NCBI RefSeq assembly: GCF_028690125.1
Contig: NZ_JAQVBV010000011.1
Location: 1-64,000 of the forward strand
Length of the DNA: 64,000 bases
Direction: 5' to 3'
Source of the DNA: Bacteroides sp.
GTDB lineage: Bacteria > Bacteroidota > Bacteroidia > Bacteroidales > Bacteroidaceae
Of the stretch, positions 26,936 through 36,478 are shown piece by piece; the stretch's first letter is position 1; every line of letters starts with the position of its first letter. The notes beneath the pieces were generated by a model, which saw only the letters and a program-made list of their open reading frames with translations, made no database searches and had not been told where the DNA came from. The translations under genes were made by a program, and so were the position numbers.

Positions 26936-27608
26936 GATGATGCTGGTGGCGGGGTTTGTTCTCTGCGTGGGACATCTTCCGGCACAGGTTTACCAGAATC
27001 CACTGGAATGGGTAGCTCTTGCCGAAGGGAATGATGCCATCCATGATAAAATATCATCGCAGATAAAGGGGCAGACCGAAACGGCTGTCCTACAGAATAC
27101 CATTGCCGCCCAGTTCAACAAAGTGCATGAGTGGGAAAAGAAGTATCGGGATTATACGCAGACGGTGAGCGGCTATGCCTCTTCGCTGAAAGCGGCCAGT
27201 CACATCGTCGATGATGCTTTGCGCATCTTCATTACGCTGGGAAATCTGAAATCGGCTTGCGAGAATAACCCGCAAGGGATTGTGGCAACAATACCGATGA
27301 ACACGCTCTACTTGGAAACGGCCATGGAGCTGGTTACGACGTTCACGCTGATAAAGAATGCTGTGGCGCAAGGCGGCCCGGGCAATATGCTTACGGGTGC
27401 GGAACGGTCGGAAACGTTGTGGGCAATCAACGATAAGTTGACAGCATTTAACGGAAAGCTACGGCGGCTTTATCTGAGCATCCGTTATTATGACATGATG
27501 GATGTGTGGTACAATCTGTCGGCAGGGATGATTGAACGTACTCCGGGGACGCTTGCCAGGCAAGCCCATGAACGGTGGCGGCGGGCGGCACAATCGGTAT
27601 CTCGTTAG
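26910..27608 (+). CDS. Secreted ICE protein, paralogue A
   Basis: A 232-residue exported protein with a signal peptide (IVRMMLVAGFVLCVGHLPAQ), then a mostly helical body. The start is 26910 or the in-frame ATG at 26916. Its C-terminal part (LRRLYLSIRYYDMMDVWYNL ... ARQAHERWRRAAQ) aligns by eye with the C-terminus of the next gene's product (LRRLTRAVKYTTFGDIWMDI ... CRDCMGRWKRKAK), so the two look like tandem paralogues. Presumed periplasmic component of the transfer apparatus; no recognised domain. Confidence 0.7.
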   Translation: MSMKSPIVRMMLVAGFVLCVGHLPAQVYQNPLEWVALAEGNDAIHDKISSQIKGQTETAVLQNTIAAQFNKVHEWEKKYRDYTQTVSGYASSLKAASHIVDDALRIFITLGNLKSACENNPQGIVATIPMNTLYLETAMELVTTFTLIKNAVAQGGPGNMLTGAERSETLWAINDKLTAFNGKLRRLYLSIRYYDMMDVWYNLSAGMIERTPGTLARQAHERWRRAAQSVSR

Positions 27609-27641
27609 ATGAAAGGGAAATAAAAAACAACAGATCGAAAG

Positions 27642-28322
27642 ATGAAAAAGAGGATTTGGCTCGGAAGTTTGCTGATGATGATGGTGGTGTTCCAGTTGCA
27701 GGCACAAGTAGATCCGGTGTTGACAGGGATGATACTGACTTATACGGAGAAGGCGGAGAAGCAGTTGAAGAGCCAGAGTGTGGCGATGGGTTTGCAGACC
27801 ACAGGGCATGTGTGGGTCGCTTCGGAGGTGGAGAAGACAACAGAGGTGCAAAAGGCATACAATGATTACTTGGATTCGTTCCGGGATATTGTCAGTTATG
27901 CTGCACAGACCTATGGGTTTTACATGGAGGTGGGCAAACTCGTCGGTGCGATGTCGGAGATGAACCATATTCTGAAACTTCACCCCAGCGGTGCTTTTGC
28001 CGTGGCTCTCTCTACCCGAAGGAATGCGATCTACCGAAATCTGATTGTCAACAGTGTGGAAATTGTGAATGACATCCGAAAGGTGTGCTTGAGTGATATC
28101 AAGATGACAGAAAAACAGCGCATCGAAATCGTGTTCAACATCCGACCGAAGTTGGCGAATATGAACAACCAGCTTCGTAGGCTTACAAGAGCAGTTAAAT
28201 ATACGACATTCGGGGATATATGGATGGATATTGAGCAGTCTACGCACGAAAAACCGGACAAGGTGGGCATCTGCCGGGATTGCATGGGGCGGTGGAAACG
28301 AAAGGCGAAGCTCGGGTTCTGA
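27642..28322 (+). CDS. Secreted ICE protein, paralogue B
   Basis: A 226-residue exported protein with a signal peptide (KKRIWLGSLLMMMVVFQLQAQ). The helical body includes YNDYLDSFRDIVSYAAQTYGFYMEVGKLVGAMSEMNHILKLHPSGAFA, and the C-terminus resembles the upstream protein. Two late cysteines (CRDC) might form a disulphide or bind metal. It is 33 nt downstream of its paralogue and probably shares its transcript and periplasmic location. Function unknown. Confidence 0.7.
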   Translation: MKKRIWLGSLLMMMVVFQLQAQVDPVLTGMILTYTEKAEKQLKSQSVAMGLQTTGHVWVASEVEKTTEVQKAYNDYLDSFRDIVSYAAQTYGFYMEVGKLVGAMSEMNHILKLHPSGAFAVALSTRRNAIYRNLIVNSVEIVNDIRKVCLSDIKMTEKQRIEIVFNIRPKLANMNNQLRRLTRAVKYTTFGDIWMDIEQSTHEKPDKVGICRDCMGRWKRKAKLGF

Positions 28323-28391
28323 AGGGAAACGGAAGGGAATAAAAAATGAGTAACTCAATTAAAATAGTTTCAACATAATAAAGAATGCTTT

Positions 28392-29183
28392 ATGGGATTT
28401 TGGAGAACTTTAGCAAAGGTGGCGACATACCCTGTCGTCCATCCGCAACGAACCTTGAGAGGTACCCTAACCGCCGCAAAAACTACGGCTTTTGCCCTTC
28501 CGGTAGGGTATCTGGGCTGGGAGAAGTTGACCACCGACAAGTCGCTGGCGCGCATCGTCGGCGAGGCGACTGTGGGAAAAGACGCCGTGGACACGGCAAA
28601 CAACATGGCAGGAGATGTGAAGTCTCTGCGCACAAGTGCGGAAACTGCCATCGACAAGGTAAACACTACTTTGTCCGATGTGGACAGCCAATGGGGCGGT
28701 GTTAAGAAGTTTTTTCAAGGACTGTTCGGAGGCCAGGGCGGGAATATGTTCGGGGATTTCTTCTCCAACTTGGGTTCCGGCAAGGTTTCAGGCTTGGGCA
28801 TTGCCGGACTGATCGGTGCGGCATTGCTGGTTTTCGGACGTTTCGGCTGGTTCGGGAAAATTGCAGGGGCGTTGCTTGGAATGTTTGTCATTGGTAATAA
28901 TTTTGACTTCAAACGCATTATCGGCGGGCAGAGTACCCCTGCCCAGACGGTAGGAACGGAAACGCCTTATGCCCGTGCATCGGTCTATTCGCCGAAAGAT
29001 TACCCGCAAAAGGTGTTTGTCAAGGCATGGGGTGCGGAGGGGAAAGATTACCCTGCCATCCCCCTGTCACGCGAACAGTACGATTCGCTGGTTCAGGAGG
29101 GATATACACCCGTACAAATTTATCACGGGCTGGTTCAGATGCGGCAAGAAGAGGAGAAGAAAAGTACGGGTTTAACACGATAA
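28392..29183 (+). CDS. Glycine-rich membrane protein of the transfer region
   Basis: A 263-residue protein. N-terminal segment FWRTLAKVATYPVVHPQRTL and TAFALPVGYLGW give one membrane or amphipathic region. A central glycine-rich block (FQGLFGGQGGNMFGDFFSNLGSGKVSGLGIAGLIGAALLVFGRFGWFGKIAGALLGMFVIGNNF) contains one or two strong membrane helices. The C-terminus is soluble (YSPKDYPQKVFVKAWGAEGKDYPAIPL). No named family is recognised. It sits between secreted proteins and an M23-like peptidase, so an envelope role is likely. Confidence 0.68.
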   Translation: MGFWRTLAKVATYPVVHPQRTLRGTLTAAKTTAFALPVGYLGWEKLTTDKSLARIVGEATVGKDAVDTANNMAGDVKSLRTSAETAIDKVNTTLSDVDSQWGGVKKFFQGLFGGQGGNMFGDFFSNLGSGKVSGLGIAGLIGAALLVFGRFGWFGKIAGALLGMFVIGNNFDFKRIIGGQSTPAQTVGTETPYARASVYSPKDYPQKVFVKAWGAEGKDYPAIPLSREQYDSLVQEGYTPVQIYHGLVQMRQEEEKKSTGLTR

Positions 29184-29189
29184 CAATCA

Positions 29190-30011
29190 ATGAATATGAA
29201 ATATAACAGTGAAATGAACCTCTGTTCGGAAAGCGGCTATTGCATGCCTTTTGAAGACAGGGATGACAACGTGGAGTTGATTCTGCCTTACGGGGAGCAG
29301 ATTCATCCTCATACGGGAGAGGCGTTTTTCCATCATGGGGTGGACTTCCGAACCCGGCACTACATCCTCTCCGCACTAGCAGACGGGAAAGTGTCTGGTA
29401 TCGGTTCCGATGACCGCCACGGCTTGTACGTGAATGTGCAGTACGGGCATTACGTGGTGAAGTACGGACACTTGTCTTCGTGCAGTGCCAGCTTCGGACA
29501 ATCGGTTACTGCCGGAGCGATGGTCGGCGTGAGCTCCGAGCTGCTGCACATGGAGGTGCATTATGGGGAGGAAGAGATTCACCCGATAGACTTCATCACG
29601 ATGCTCTACTCGAACATGAAAACCTGCGGCAGGACGGGAGCAACGCCGTTTCCGGCCGAATTGGTCACCCTTGATGCGGAAATCAGTACCGACTACGATG
29701 CGTACCGAGAGGAACTGGAACAACTGATGATTCAGTACTATCCGGCTTACATGGAAGAGATACGACGGGGGAGCTACGTGGTGGGGAAGCATACGGAACA
29801 GTCGTTGCGGAATATTTTTGCTGTATCGGCTCTGAAGGATTACTTCTTTGAGGTGCTCCCGTCCCTGTCCAACCCGTTGGGGGTGAGCAGTAAGGCGGCA
29901 CCGGTGGCTGCCAAGGTGCAGAACCTGTTGATGGCAGATTTCCTGAATTATATGGCATTGAAGCATCAGGTGTTCCTGTCCGGGTTGTCAGATGACGAAA
30001 AAAAAAAGTAG
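29190..30011 (+). CDS. M23-like peptidase, ends at a slippery sequence
   Basis: A 273-residue protein with a LytM/M23-like fold (HHGVDFRTRHYILSALADGKVSGIG, VVKYGHLSSC, ELLHMEVHYGEEEIHPIDF). The last motif reads LHMEV where the usual motif is HLHF, so activity is uncertain. It has no evident signal peptide; the start may be 29190 or 29196. The frame ends SDDEKKK-stop within a run of ten A residues (29998-30007). The 0-frame codons form the heptamer A AAA AAG (30002-30008), after which the -1 frame stays open for about 120 codons. Either a 1-nt loss split the gene or a dnaX-like -1 frameshift makes a longer product. Confidence 0.78.
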   Translation: MNMKYNSEMNLCSESGYCMPFEDRDDNVELILPYGEQIHPHTGEAFFHHGVDFRTRHYILSALADGKVSGIGSDDRHGLYVNVQYGHYVVKYGHLSSCSASFGQSVTAGAMVGVSSELLHMEVHYGEEEIHPIDFITMLYSNMKTCGRTGATPFPAELVTLDAEISTDYDAYREELEQLMIQYYPAYMEEIRRGSYVVGKHTEQSLRNIFAVSALKDYFFEVLPSLSNPLGVSSKAAPVAAKVQNLLMADFLNYMALKHQVFLSGLSDDEKKK

Positions 30012-30367
30012 AACGCCAAGCCATTCTCGCTTGCGGCATCATCGATCCGCTGGCGGAACTGGAGATTGACGTGCAGAGTTTCGACATCCCTCGCCTGGTT
30101 ACGGTCTATCCCGACCGTTCCGGCGTGCGCTGGTGGGCAAAGGCGTGGTTCAACAACCGTTCCGACGGGGAGGCGGGTGTTGAGATTGCCCGGCAGGTGG
30201 CATTCAATTTCCTTGCGGATGAGATAGCAAAGGATTCGATGCTGGAAGAGTATTTTCCCGATCAAATGCGAATTTACCATCAAGCTATTGAGCAGACACG
30301 CCAGCAGCTCTCTTCGCAGTTGGGAGAGCAACAGACACGGGCTTCGGAGCAACAATTAAATTTATAA
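29996..30367 (+). CDS. C-terminal part of the M23-like protein in the -1 frame
   Basis: This frame continues without a stop from the A-run: KKVERQAILACGIIDPLAELEIDVQ, then SFDIPRLVTVYPDRSGVRWWAKAWFNN, ending EQQLNL. The only initiation codon ahead of most of it is GTG at 30071, with no good ribosome site, and the residues before that look protein-like. It therefore reads best as the continuation of the upstream peptidase after a -1 shift. If initiated alone it would be a 98-residue protein. It ends 3 nt before the ATG of the next gene. Confidence 0.55.
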   Translation, partial: RKKKVERQAILACGIIDPLAELEIDVQSFDIPRLVTVYPDRSGVRWWAKAWFNNRSDGEAGVEIARQVAFNFLADEIAKDSMLEEYFPDQMRIYHQAIEQTRQQLSSQLGEQQTRASEQQLNL

Positions 30368-30370
30368 ACC

Positions 30371-32146
30371 ATGAAGTTGACAGAACAGATAAAGAGATTT
30401 GCCGAATTGGAGTGCTGCTACAGCCAATACTTCAATGCTTCGCTGGCTCCGGTGATGGATCAGGTGCGGAAGGAGTTGACGGAAAAGCAGATGGAGGAAT
30501 TGCAGGAATACTCCAACAGTGTCCCGGGCATCCTGTCGATGGCTGTTACCGGTCCTACGGGAATGCCCGTCGTGTCGCCGTATGAGGTGGTCAGCCGCAC
30601 CGGGAAATGGAATAGCTTGAAAACAGAGGATTATGTGGCTATGTGCCAGACGCGCATCGGGGAATCCCCGAAAATCACCTCGGACTTGAAGCTGATTGCG
30701 GACGGATGGCGTACCGAACTGGTGCAGGCTGTCGGTCGGGAGCGGTACGATGCGATGTCGAAAGAGATGGGCACGGATGTGGCTTATGCCTATACCGGCT
30801 ACCAGATGGAACGGTTGATGATTGACCGTCTTGTCCGGCAGCAGATGCCGAAGTCCTCGCTGGAATACGTAATGTCTTCGGCGGCGGAGAATAGCTTGCT
30901 GGGATTGAGCACTCAATTACAGCGTTCAGCATTGGAACGCCAGATTGCAGAGAAGGGCGAAAAGGCGTACTCCCCTTCGTTGGCGGAAAAGGTGGTCGGT
31001 AAGGCAGTCGGTTTCGGAGCCGATACGGTGGTGACCGGCGGATTTTCTTCGTGGGCGAGCGTGGCGCGTCTCGCCTTGTTTGAAACGGCAACGGAAGGAG
31101 TGATGGCGGTCGGCTCGGCTTTTCAGAAAGGGAAAGAAGAACCTTCAGTAGAACAACTAATCAGTAAAGGGGTCTTTGGTACGGACGAGAATATACTGGA
31201 GACTTTCAGGAAGGAAGCCACGCACATTGTCCCGCACGAAAATTCGTATATACGGAATATGAATGAACAAATGGAGGGGCGGTTGCGGCTACTGTCCGAA
31301 GATACTGTGAAACGATTAGAGGGATGGATGCAGTGGAAGCCGGTTTTTCCTTTGGCGATTGAGCCTGCTTCTAAAAAGGAGTATGCGAATGTTCCGTTGG
31401 TGGTGTTGCCTGGAAAGGAAGAGGAATATCTTGCCTTTCAAAAGGAAAAGGAGATGCAGGAACGGAACAAACCCAGAGCGGCAGGCAACCAGTCCACTGA
31501 TGTAGTGGTGATAGATGAACAAAAATCCGTGTCGCAACAAGCTTCGGGAAACTCTGCTCCGGCATCCTCCGGTTGGGGAAACCTGTTGAGCAGTATCGGG
31601 CTGTCCGATGTGGGGAGTGTGGGACGTAACATGGGATATGTGATCTCCATGCTGCCCGATATGCTGGTGGGACTGTTTACTGGTAAAACTAAATCGTTGA
31701 AACTGAAGGATAACCTGTTCCCGATTGCTTCCATCTTACTGGGACTTTTCTCGAAAAATCCCCTGATTAAAATGCTATTGGTCGGTTTCGGAGGCATGAA
31801 CCTGCTGAATAAGGCGGGTCATGAAGTTCTTCAGAAAGCTGTCCCGGCGAATACGGAAGCCGTGGAAACAGCGCAACGGGAGTTTAAAGCCTATCCGGAT
31901 GAATCGTTGAATACACGCATAGACCATCCGGAGGTGAAGGGAGATTATCTGCTTGCGACAGTGGATCGGGTGCCTTGCTCCATTCACTTGCCCGCCACGA
32001 CTGTGGCAGCTTATCAGGCGGGTAAACTTCCGCTGAATACGCTTGCCAACGCAGTGTTGGCCAAGAGTGATGAGATGCGTGCGGTGGCGCAGGAGAACTA
32101 TGCTGCCTCCGAGGGAAGGGCGGTGCATTCACGGGGTATCAATTGA
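30371..32146 (+). CDS. Large transfer-region protein with membrane segment
   Basis: A 591-residue protein with no named domain that I recognise. The N-terminal 200 residues are soluble and helical. A small-residue-rich stretch at about 205-255 (VVGKAVGFGADTVVTGGFSSWASVARLALF) could be membrane-associated. A hydrophobic segment lies near 440-485 (LFPIASILLGLFSKNPLIKMLLVGFGGMNLL). The late part contains HPEVKGDYLLATVDRVPCSIHLPATTVAAYQAGKLPLNTLANAVL, a DUF3945-like terminal segment. It starts 3 nt after the peptidase frame and is probably in the same operon. Confidence 0.65.
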   Translation: MKLTEQIKRFAELECCYSQYFNASLAPVMDQVRKELTEKQMEELQEYSNSVPGILSMAVTGPTGMPVVSPYEVVSRTGKWNSLKTEDYVAMCQTRIGESPKITSDLKLIADGWRTELVQAVGRERYDAMSKEMGTDVAYAYTGYQMERLMIDRLVRQQMPKSSLEYVMSSAAENSLLGLSTQLQRSALERQIAEKGEKAYSPSLAEKVVGKAVGFGADTVVTGGFSSWASVARLALFETATEGVMAVGSAFQKGKEEPSVEQLISKGVFGTDENILETFRKEATHIVPHENSYIRNMNEQMEGRLRLLSEDTVKRLEGWMQWKPVFPLAIEPASKKEYANVPLVVLPGKEEEYLAFQKEKEMQERNKPRAAGNQSTDVVVIDEQKSVSQQASGNSAPASSGWGNLLSSIGLSDVGSVGRNMGYVISMLPDMLVGLFTGKTKSLKLKDNLFPIASILLGLFSKNPLIKMLLVGFGGMNLLNKAGHEVLQKAVPANTEAVETAQREFKAYPDESLNTRIDHPEVKGDYLLATVDRVPCSIHLPATTVAAYQAGKLPLNTLANAVLAKSDEMRAVAQENYAASEGRAVHSRGIN

Positions 32147-32185
32147 AGGAAAATAGAATCAAATGAAGGAGAAAATCATAAGAAT

Positions 32186-33406
32186 ATGAATAACAGTCAG
32201 AAAATGAATTCAGTGGCTTCGGATAAACAATCTGTTGCAGCTAACGATGTGAAGCACTTGCTTGAGATATTGTTAAATAAGGGACTTTATCCAAGTGCTT
32301 TTGGGTCAGAACCGGAAATGGAGCAGTTTTTGAAGAAATATGAGCTTTGGGATGATTACAATAAGGTAGGTCATACAGGAGCCCTTCTCTTGAAAGCCGG
32401 GGAGATTCTTGAAAAGGAAAATTTACTCTCGCATGGGGCAACGGAAAAATTATTGAAGGGAGAAGGTTTTGATATTAGTAAAATTCGGGAAGGTATCGCC
32501 AAACAAGTGTTTGATGAACCAAAGATAGTTGATGCGGAACTTGACAAAGAAATGGCCAAACGGCTCTCTGTTCCATACGTTGACCGTCTATTGGATATAT
32601 ACAGGCATGGGTTTAGTGAAGCCGACCGGGCGCTTTTCCAAACATCCGACGACCCATTCCTGTACGATACCTATTTGGCAGGAAAAGTAGATAAGTCGGT
32701 AGCATACCATAAAGAGGCTGCTTGGGCACAGCTTGTCGATTATATCGGAGATTTGAGACCGGGCATGTTGTCCGATGCTGAGATTGTAAGCCTTACCCAA
32801 ATACCTCCGCTTTTTGCCAGAGAAGGAAGAGAATTGGAATCTAATCTGATGAATTTGCCCAAAGAGTTTTTCCCTGCCATAGAAAGCTCGAAAGAATTCG
32901 ATGAAAATATGGTTGATTATGTGAAGGTGATGCGAGGAATCGGCTCCACCACCCCGGAGAAGGCTTTCCATAGCATGGAATACTATCTATCGCACCGTCT
33001 GCATACGGAATGGGACCCTACGGGAGCGGATGATGAGTTTGGGAGGGTTGTAGGTTGTTACTATTATCCCAATGCAGACATGAAGAATCCGATTGATAAG
33101 ATTGCTCCCGGTTTGTTGAGCGAGCAACAGTTGGGAGAATTGAGAGCCAGCCATAGTGATGCCAGCCGTTACTTGCCCGAAGCGTTCGATAAGAACAGAA
33201 TATCCGATGTACAGATTTATTCGCTCAGAGATGGTGGAATGGCTATTCGGTGTAAAATTGATGATGAACAGCAAGGCAGCAAGGTACTGCTGAATACGGA
33301 TACGATTCACTTCAATGATTTGACGGACCGGAAAGAATTGGCAAAGAAATATTTTGCCGATTCGTTTCAAGAAGACAGAGAAAGGGAAGTATCGCTCAGG
33401 AGATAA
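32186..33406 (+). CDS. Hypothetical ICE protein
   Basis: A 406-residue soluble, acidic protein without recognised domains or membrane segments. The N-terminal region (LLEILLNKGLYPSAFGSEPEMEQFLKKYELWDDYNKVG) and the final DREREVSLRR resemble the ends of other proteins of this cluster. Position 40 bp after the previous gene and 34 bp before the next supports co-transcription. Codon use is somewhat more AT-rich than its neighbours. Confidence 0.62.
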   Translation: MNNSQKMNSVASDKQSVAANDVKHLLEILLNKGLYPSAFGSEPEMEQFLKKYELWDDYNKVGHTGALLLKAGEILEKENLLSHGATEKLLKGEGFDISKIREGIAKQVFDEPKIVDAELDKEMAKRLSVPYVDRLLDIYRHGFSEADRALFQTSDDPFLYDTYLAGKVDKSVAYHKEAAWAQLVDYIGDLRPGMLSDAEIVSLTQIPPLFAREGRELESNLMNLPKEFFPAIESSKEFDENMVDYVKVMRGIGSTTPEKAFHSMEYYLSHRLHTEWDPTGADDEFGRVVGCYYYPNADMKNPIDKIAPGLLSEQQLGELRASHSDASRYLPEAFDKNRISDVQIYSLRDGGMAIRCKIDDEQQGSKVLLNTDTIHFNDLTDRKELAKKYFADSFQEDREREVSLRR

Positions 33407-33440
33407 TGGAGCAAGTGTTCAACCGTAAAGGAATAAGCCT

Positions 33441-34154
33441 ATGACAAGAGAAGGGAAAAAGAGGGATTCCGGTTTCTGGAAAAGGAACTGGCTGATGGTA
33501 GGAATGGTGGGCGGGCTGTTTTGGCTGGGCTTCCATTTCTGGCACTTCCTGTGGGGGCTTTCGCCCTACCTGCTGATTGTACATACGTTTTTCCTGTACC
33601 TGTTTATCGTGAAGCTGCTTTACGATAACTGTTTGTTGTGGGAAGGGTGGTTTGCCCGTTTACGGGATGCCGGTTGGAGGTGGTTGTGTGTATTGGCTCG
33701 TCCTTTGGCAGCCATTTATAGGAAATGCACTGCTGGGCTTGATTTGTTGACCCAGAGAATGGGTGCCGAACAGGAATTGATTATTGCGGAGAAGCGCATG
33801 AAGCGGCTGGAGATAGAGCTTTCGCAAAAACAGCTCCATGAGCTGCTGGCAGAACCACTGGCTTTGACTGCAACCGAAAAGTATGCAGACAAAGAGGCAG
33901 ACCAACCGATTGTAATAGATAAAAAGGTGTTGCAACCGCCTTATTCCAAATATGGAAAAACCTTGCTGGACTACCTGCATCAAGTAGATTGGGATAGGTT
34001 CACGGTGTCGCAAGCGCAGCAGGTCTTGCACAAGCGTTTCGGAACGACCAAGCTGGTGCTGGAAGAGCTAGTAAACGAACAAAAACTGGAATACGTCAGG
34101 AACGGCAGGCTGCTCGCCTATCGGCTAGTATCGGCCGGAAAGGATGAAAAATAG
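33441..34154 (+). CDS. Membrane protein with C-terminal winged-helix-like region
   Basis: A 237-residue protein. Two or three N-terminal hydrophobic helices (WLMVGMVGGLFWLGFHFWHFLWGLSPYLLIVHTFFLYLFIVKLLY) are followed by a coiled-coil-like stretch (AEKRMKRLEIELSQKQLHELLAEP). The C-terminal part resembles a winged helix (LLDYLHQVDWDRFTVSQAQQVLHKRFGTTKLVLEELVNEQKLEYVRNG). A membrane-tethered DNA- or protein-binding role in transfer is possible but unproven. Confidence 0.65.
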   Translation: MTREGKKRDSGFWKRNWLMVGMVGGLFWLGFHFWHFLWGLSPYLLIVHTFFLYLFIVKLLYDNCLLWEGWFARLRDAGWRWLCVLARPLAAIYRKCTAGLDLLTQRMGAEQELIIAEKRMKRLEIELSQKQLHELLAEPLALTATEKYADKEADQPIVIDKKVLQPPYSKYGKTLLDYLHQVDWDRFTVSQAQQVLHKRFGTTKLVLEELVNEQKLEYVRNGRLLAYRLVSAGKDEK

Positions 34155-34164
34155 TAATTAGAAT

Positions 34165-36456
34165 ATGAAACCAAAAAGTCAAAATGAAGAAAAAGCGGCG
34201 GAGCGGCAGGTGCAATATCTGACCGAAGCTCTGTCTGCGGCAGTAGATAGTTCTGGTTATTGGCTGAATGCAGCCGGACGGTACTATCCCCGTTTCTATT
34301 CCAAAGGGCCGGAAGTCAGTCCGTTCAATGCGCTGACACTCGGACTGTTTGCCGACAGGAACGGATATAAGACCTCGTTGTATACCACTTTCCCGGACTC
34401 CAAGCAACGTGGCGAAGGAGTCAAGGAGAACGAAAGAGGTGTACCGTTCAATTGGTACAACTGGAACGAGTACGTCAACCGTCACAATCCGGACGAGAAG
34501 ATCACACGAGAAGAGTTCCTGTTGCTGGATGCGGAAGAGAGAAAGCAATACAAGGGCATCCATAACCGGGAGATACGGGTACTGTTCAATATCGATCAGA
34601 CTATGACACCCTATGTTGATCCCGAGCAGTACCAAAGAATGATTGACCGTTACGGTACTCTTCAGGAGCGTGGAAACGAGAAAGAGAACGCACGGGAACA
34701 GCACATCACGGTGAACAACTTCGTGAAAACTCTCAAGGAGAACCTGGTTCCTGTCCGCAGAGACGGTACGATTGTCGCCCATTATGATGTGGCACGAGAT
34801 GTGGTTTATGTACCCGACCAAAAGCACTATCCTCAGTATATGGATTTCGTGCAGGATTTGATGCGGGAAATTGTCCGTGCGACGGGACATCAGCAGCGGT
34901 GCGCCCGTGAAGGAATGGTGATGAAAGGCGGACAACCTCCATCGGAAGAGGCCGTGAAGCGGGAAGAACTTGTTGTCGAGCTTGCCGCCGGGGTAAAGAT
35001 GCTGGAACTCGGACTGCCAGCACGCCTGTCACCGCCTGCTCTGAAACTCGTGGAGGGGTGGAACCGTGACCTGCGGGAAGATCCGCAATTCATTGATACC
35101 ATCGAGGCGGATGTCAACAATGCGCTGGATGTGATTCGCAAGGCGGAGAAGGGCGAAAAAGTGACCTACTTCTCGGAAGTGAACCGCCAGACTACAGAGG
35201 AACTGAAAGAGAAAAAGCAGCCGTCCATCTCGTCGGAAGAGAGTGCTATTCTGGCCGACATCATCCGTAATCGAGGGATGCTTATTGCTGACGGCAATTT
35301 CAAGATGGAAGAAGAGAAAAAAGCTTTCCTTGAGAAATTTGATTTGACGTATTATGCCGACCAGTTGCAGCAAGCCATGTCCATGACCGGACACGAAGAT
35401 CCAGAAGTGGTGGAGACGGCTTATACGGAAGCTCTCCACTTCGCTTCTTACATTGACGAAGCGGCTCGCGGATATAAGCCTGCGGAATGGAACAATACGG
35501 GGACCTATACGATATACAATGCGCTGAAGGAGATGCCCGACCGGCTATCGCGTGACTTTGTGGTGGTGACTGACCCGGAGAGAAAGATTGCTGACGTACT
35601 ACTGCCGGAGGGTGCTTTTTCAGGAGGGAAAGTCGTGTTACCTGACGGGAAAACACGAAACTTCTACCTCTCGCCCGACGAAGCAATGTCCGCACAGGAA
35701 CGGGTATCTGTGGGGGCACGTGTTCAGTACAATGAATTGCCAGGCATGTCCAAACAACGGATTGCACACGCCTTACAAGGGCAAGGGGCTGCATACGTCC
35801 GTTTCTTCAATACCGGAGGGGTTGCCAGCTTCTATCCCAACGATGCCTATTTCGACGGGAAAAAGGTGGCAGTGGCCAAGTTGCACCAATGGGAGTTGAA
35901 CGACGTGCGAGAGCTGAATATCTCGGAAGCGGTGGAGAGAAGCCGTTCCACTACCTTCAACCGGGTACAGATGGTGCGGGATGACGAAAACCGCTGGGTG
36001 CTCTATATGGCTCCTACGGGAGAATCGCCGCTATGTATGCACCCTGATAAATCGGATATCAACCAATTCTTCTCCACCTCGAAGCAAGGGAATGCCGTAG
36101 ATACGGAGCGTATCCGGCACGAGTTGGCACAGAAGTATTATGCTATAGCACAGGTGAACCCGAGCCTGCGTATCAATATTTTTGGCGAGAAAGCACTGGA
36201 GGAAGATACTTCCCGCATTACTCGGGTGAACATTTATAAGACAAAGGATGATAAATTCCTCTGTGCTCCGGTATTCAAGGACATGGAGGGAGTGCAACCC
36301 CGCCCGATTACCACCGGACAATGGCAACGGCTGTGGCTTTCGGAAGATGCCAATACGTACAAACAGAACCTGGCATCTACTCTTTTTGCCGACATACTTC
36401 ATCCCGAAAGGGAAAGAGAGCAGGAAGAAGTACCGTCCGCAGGAATGAAACGATAA
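34165..36456 (+). CDS. ArdC-like protein with degenerate zinc motif
   Basis: A 763-residue protein. Residues 1-170 resemble the ssDNA-binding N-terminal domain of ArdC antirestriction proteins (AERQVQYLTEALSAAV, FNALTLGLFADRNGYKTSLYTTF, VLFNIDQT). The zincin domain follows, but the place of the HExxH motif reads REIVRATGH, so the first His is lost and protease activity is doubtful. The second half carries DUF3945-like LPD segments (NFYLSPDEAMSAQERVSVGARVQY, and MKR at the very end). A second ArdC-like gene with an intact motif lies at 48163. Confidence 0.72.
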   Translation: MKPKSQNEEKAAERQVQYLTEALSAAVDSSGYWLNAAGRYYPRFYSKGPEVSPFNALTLGLFADRNGYKTSLYTTFPDSKQRGEGVKENERGVPFNWYNWNEYVNRHNPDEKITREEFLLLDAEERKQYKGIHNREIRVLFNIDQTMTPYVDPEQYQRMIDRYGTLQERGNEKENAREQHITVNNFVKTLKENLVPVRRDGTIVAHYDVARDVVYVPDQKHYPQYMDFVQDLMREIVRATGHQQRCAREGMVMKGGQPPSEEAVKREELVVELAAGVKMLELGLPARLSPPALKLVEGWNRDLREDPQFIDTIEADVNNALDVIRKAEKGEKVTYFSEVNRQTTEELKEKKQPSISSEESAILADIIRNRGMLIADGNFKMEEEKKAFLEKFDLTYYADQLQQAMSMTGHEDPEVVETAYTEALHFASYIDEAARGYKPAEWNNTGTYTIYNALKEMPDRLSRDFVVVTDPERKIADVLLPEGAFSGGKVVLPDGKTRNFYLSPDEAMSAQERVSVGARVQYNELPGMSKQRIAHALQGQGAAYVRFFNTGGVASFYPNDAYFDGKKVAVAKLHQWELNDVRELNISEAVERSRSTTFNRVQMVRDDENRWVLYMAPTGESPLCMHPDKSDINQFFSTSKQGNAVDTERIRHELAQKYYAIAQVNPSLRINIFGEKALEEDTSRITRVNIYKTKDDKFLCAPVFKDMEGVQPRPITTGQWQRLWLSEDANTYKQNLASTLFADILHPEREREQEEVPSAGMKR

Positions 36457-36478
36457 CCATACATTATATATAGTAAGC

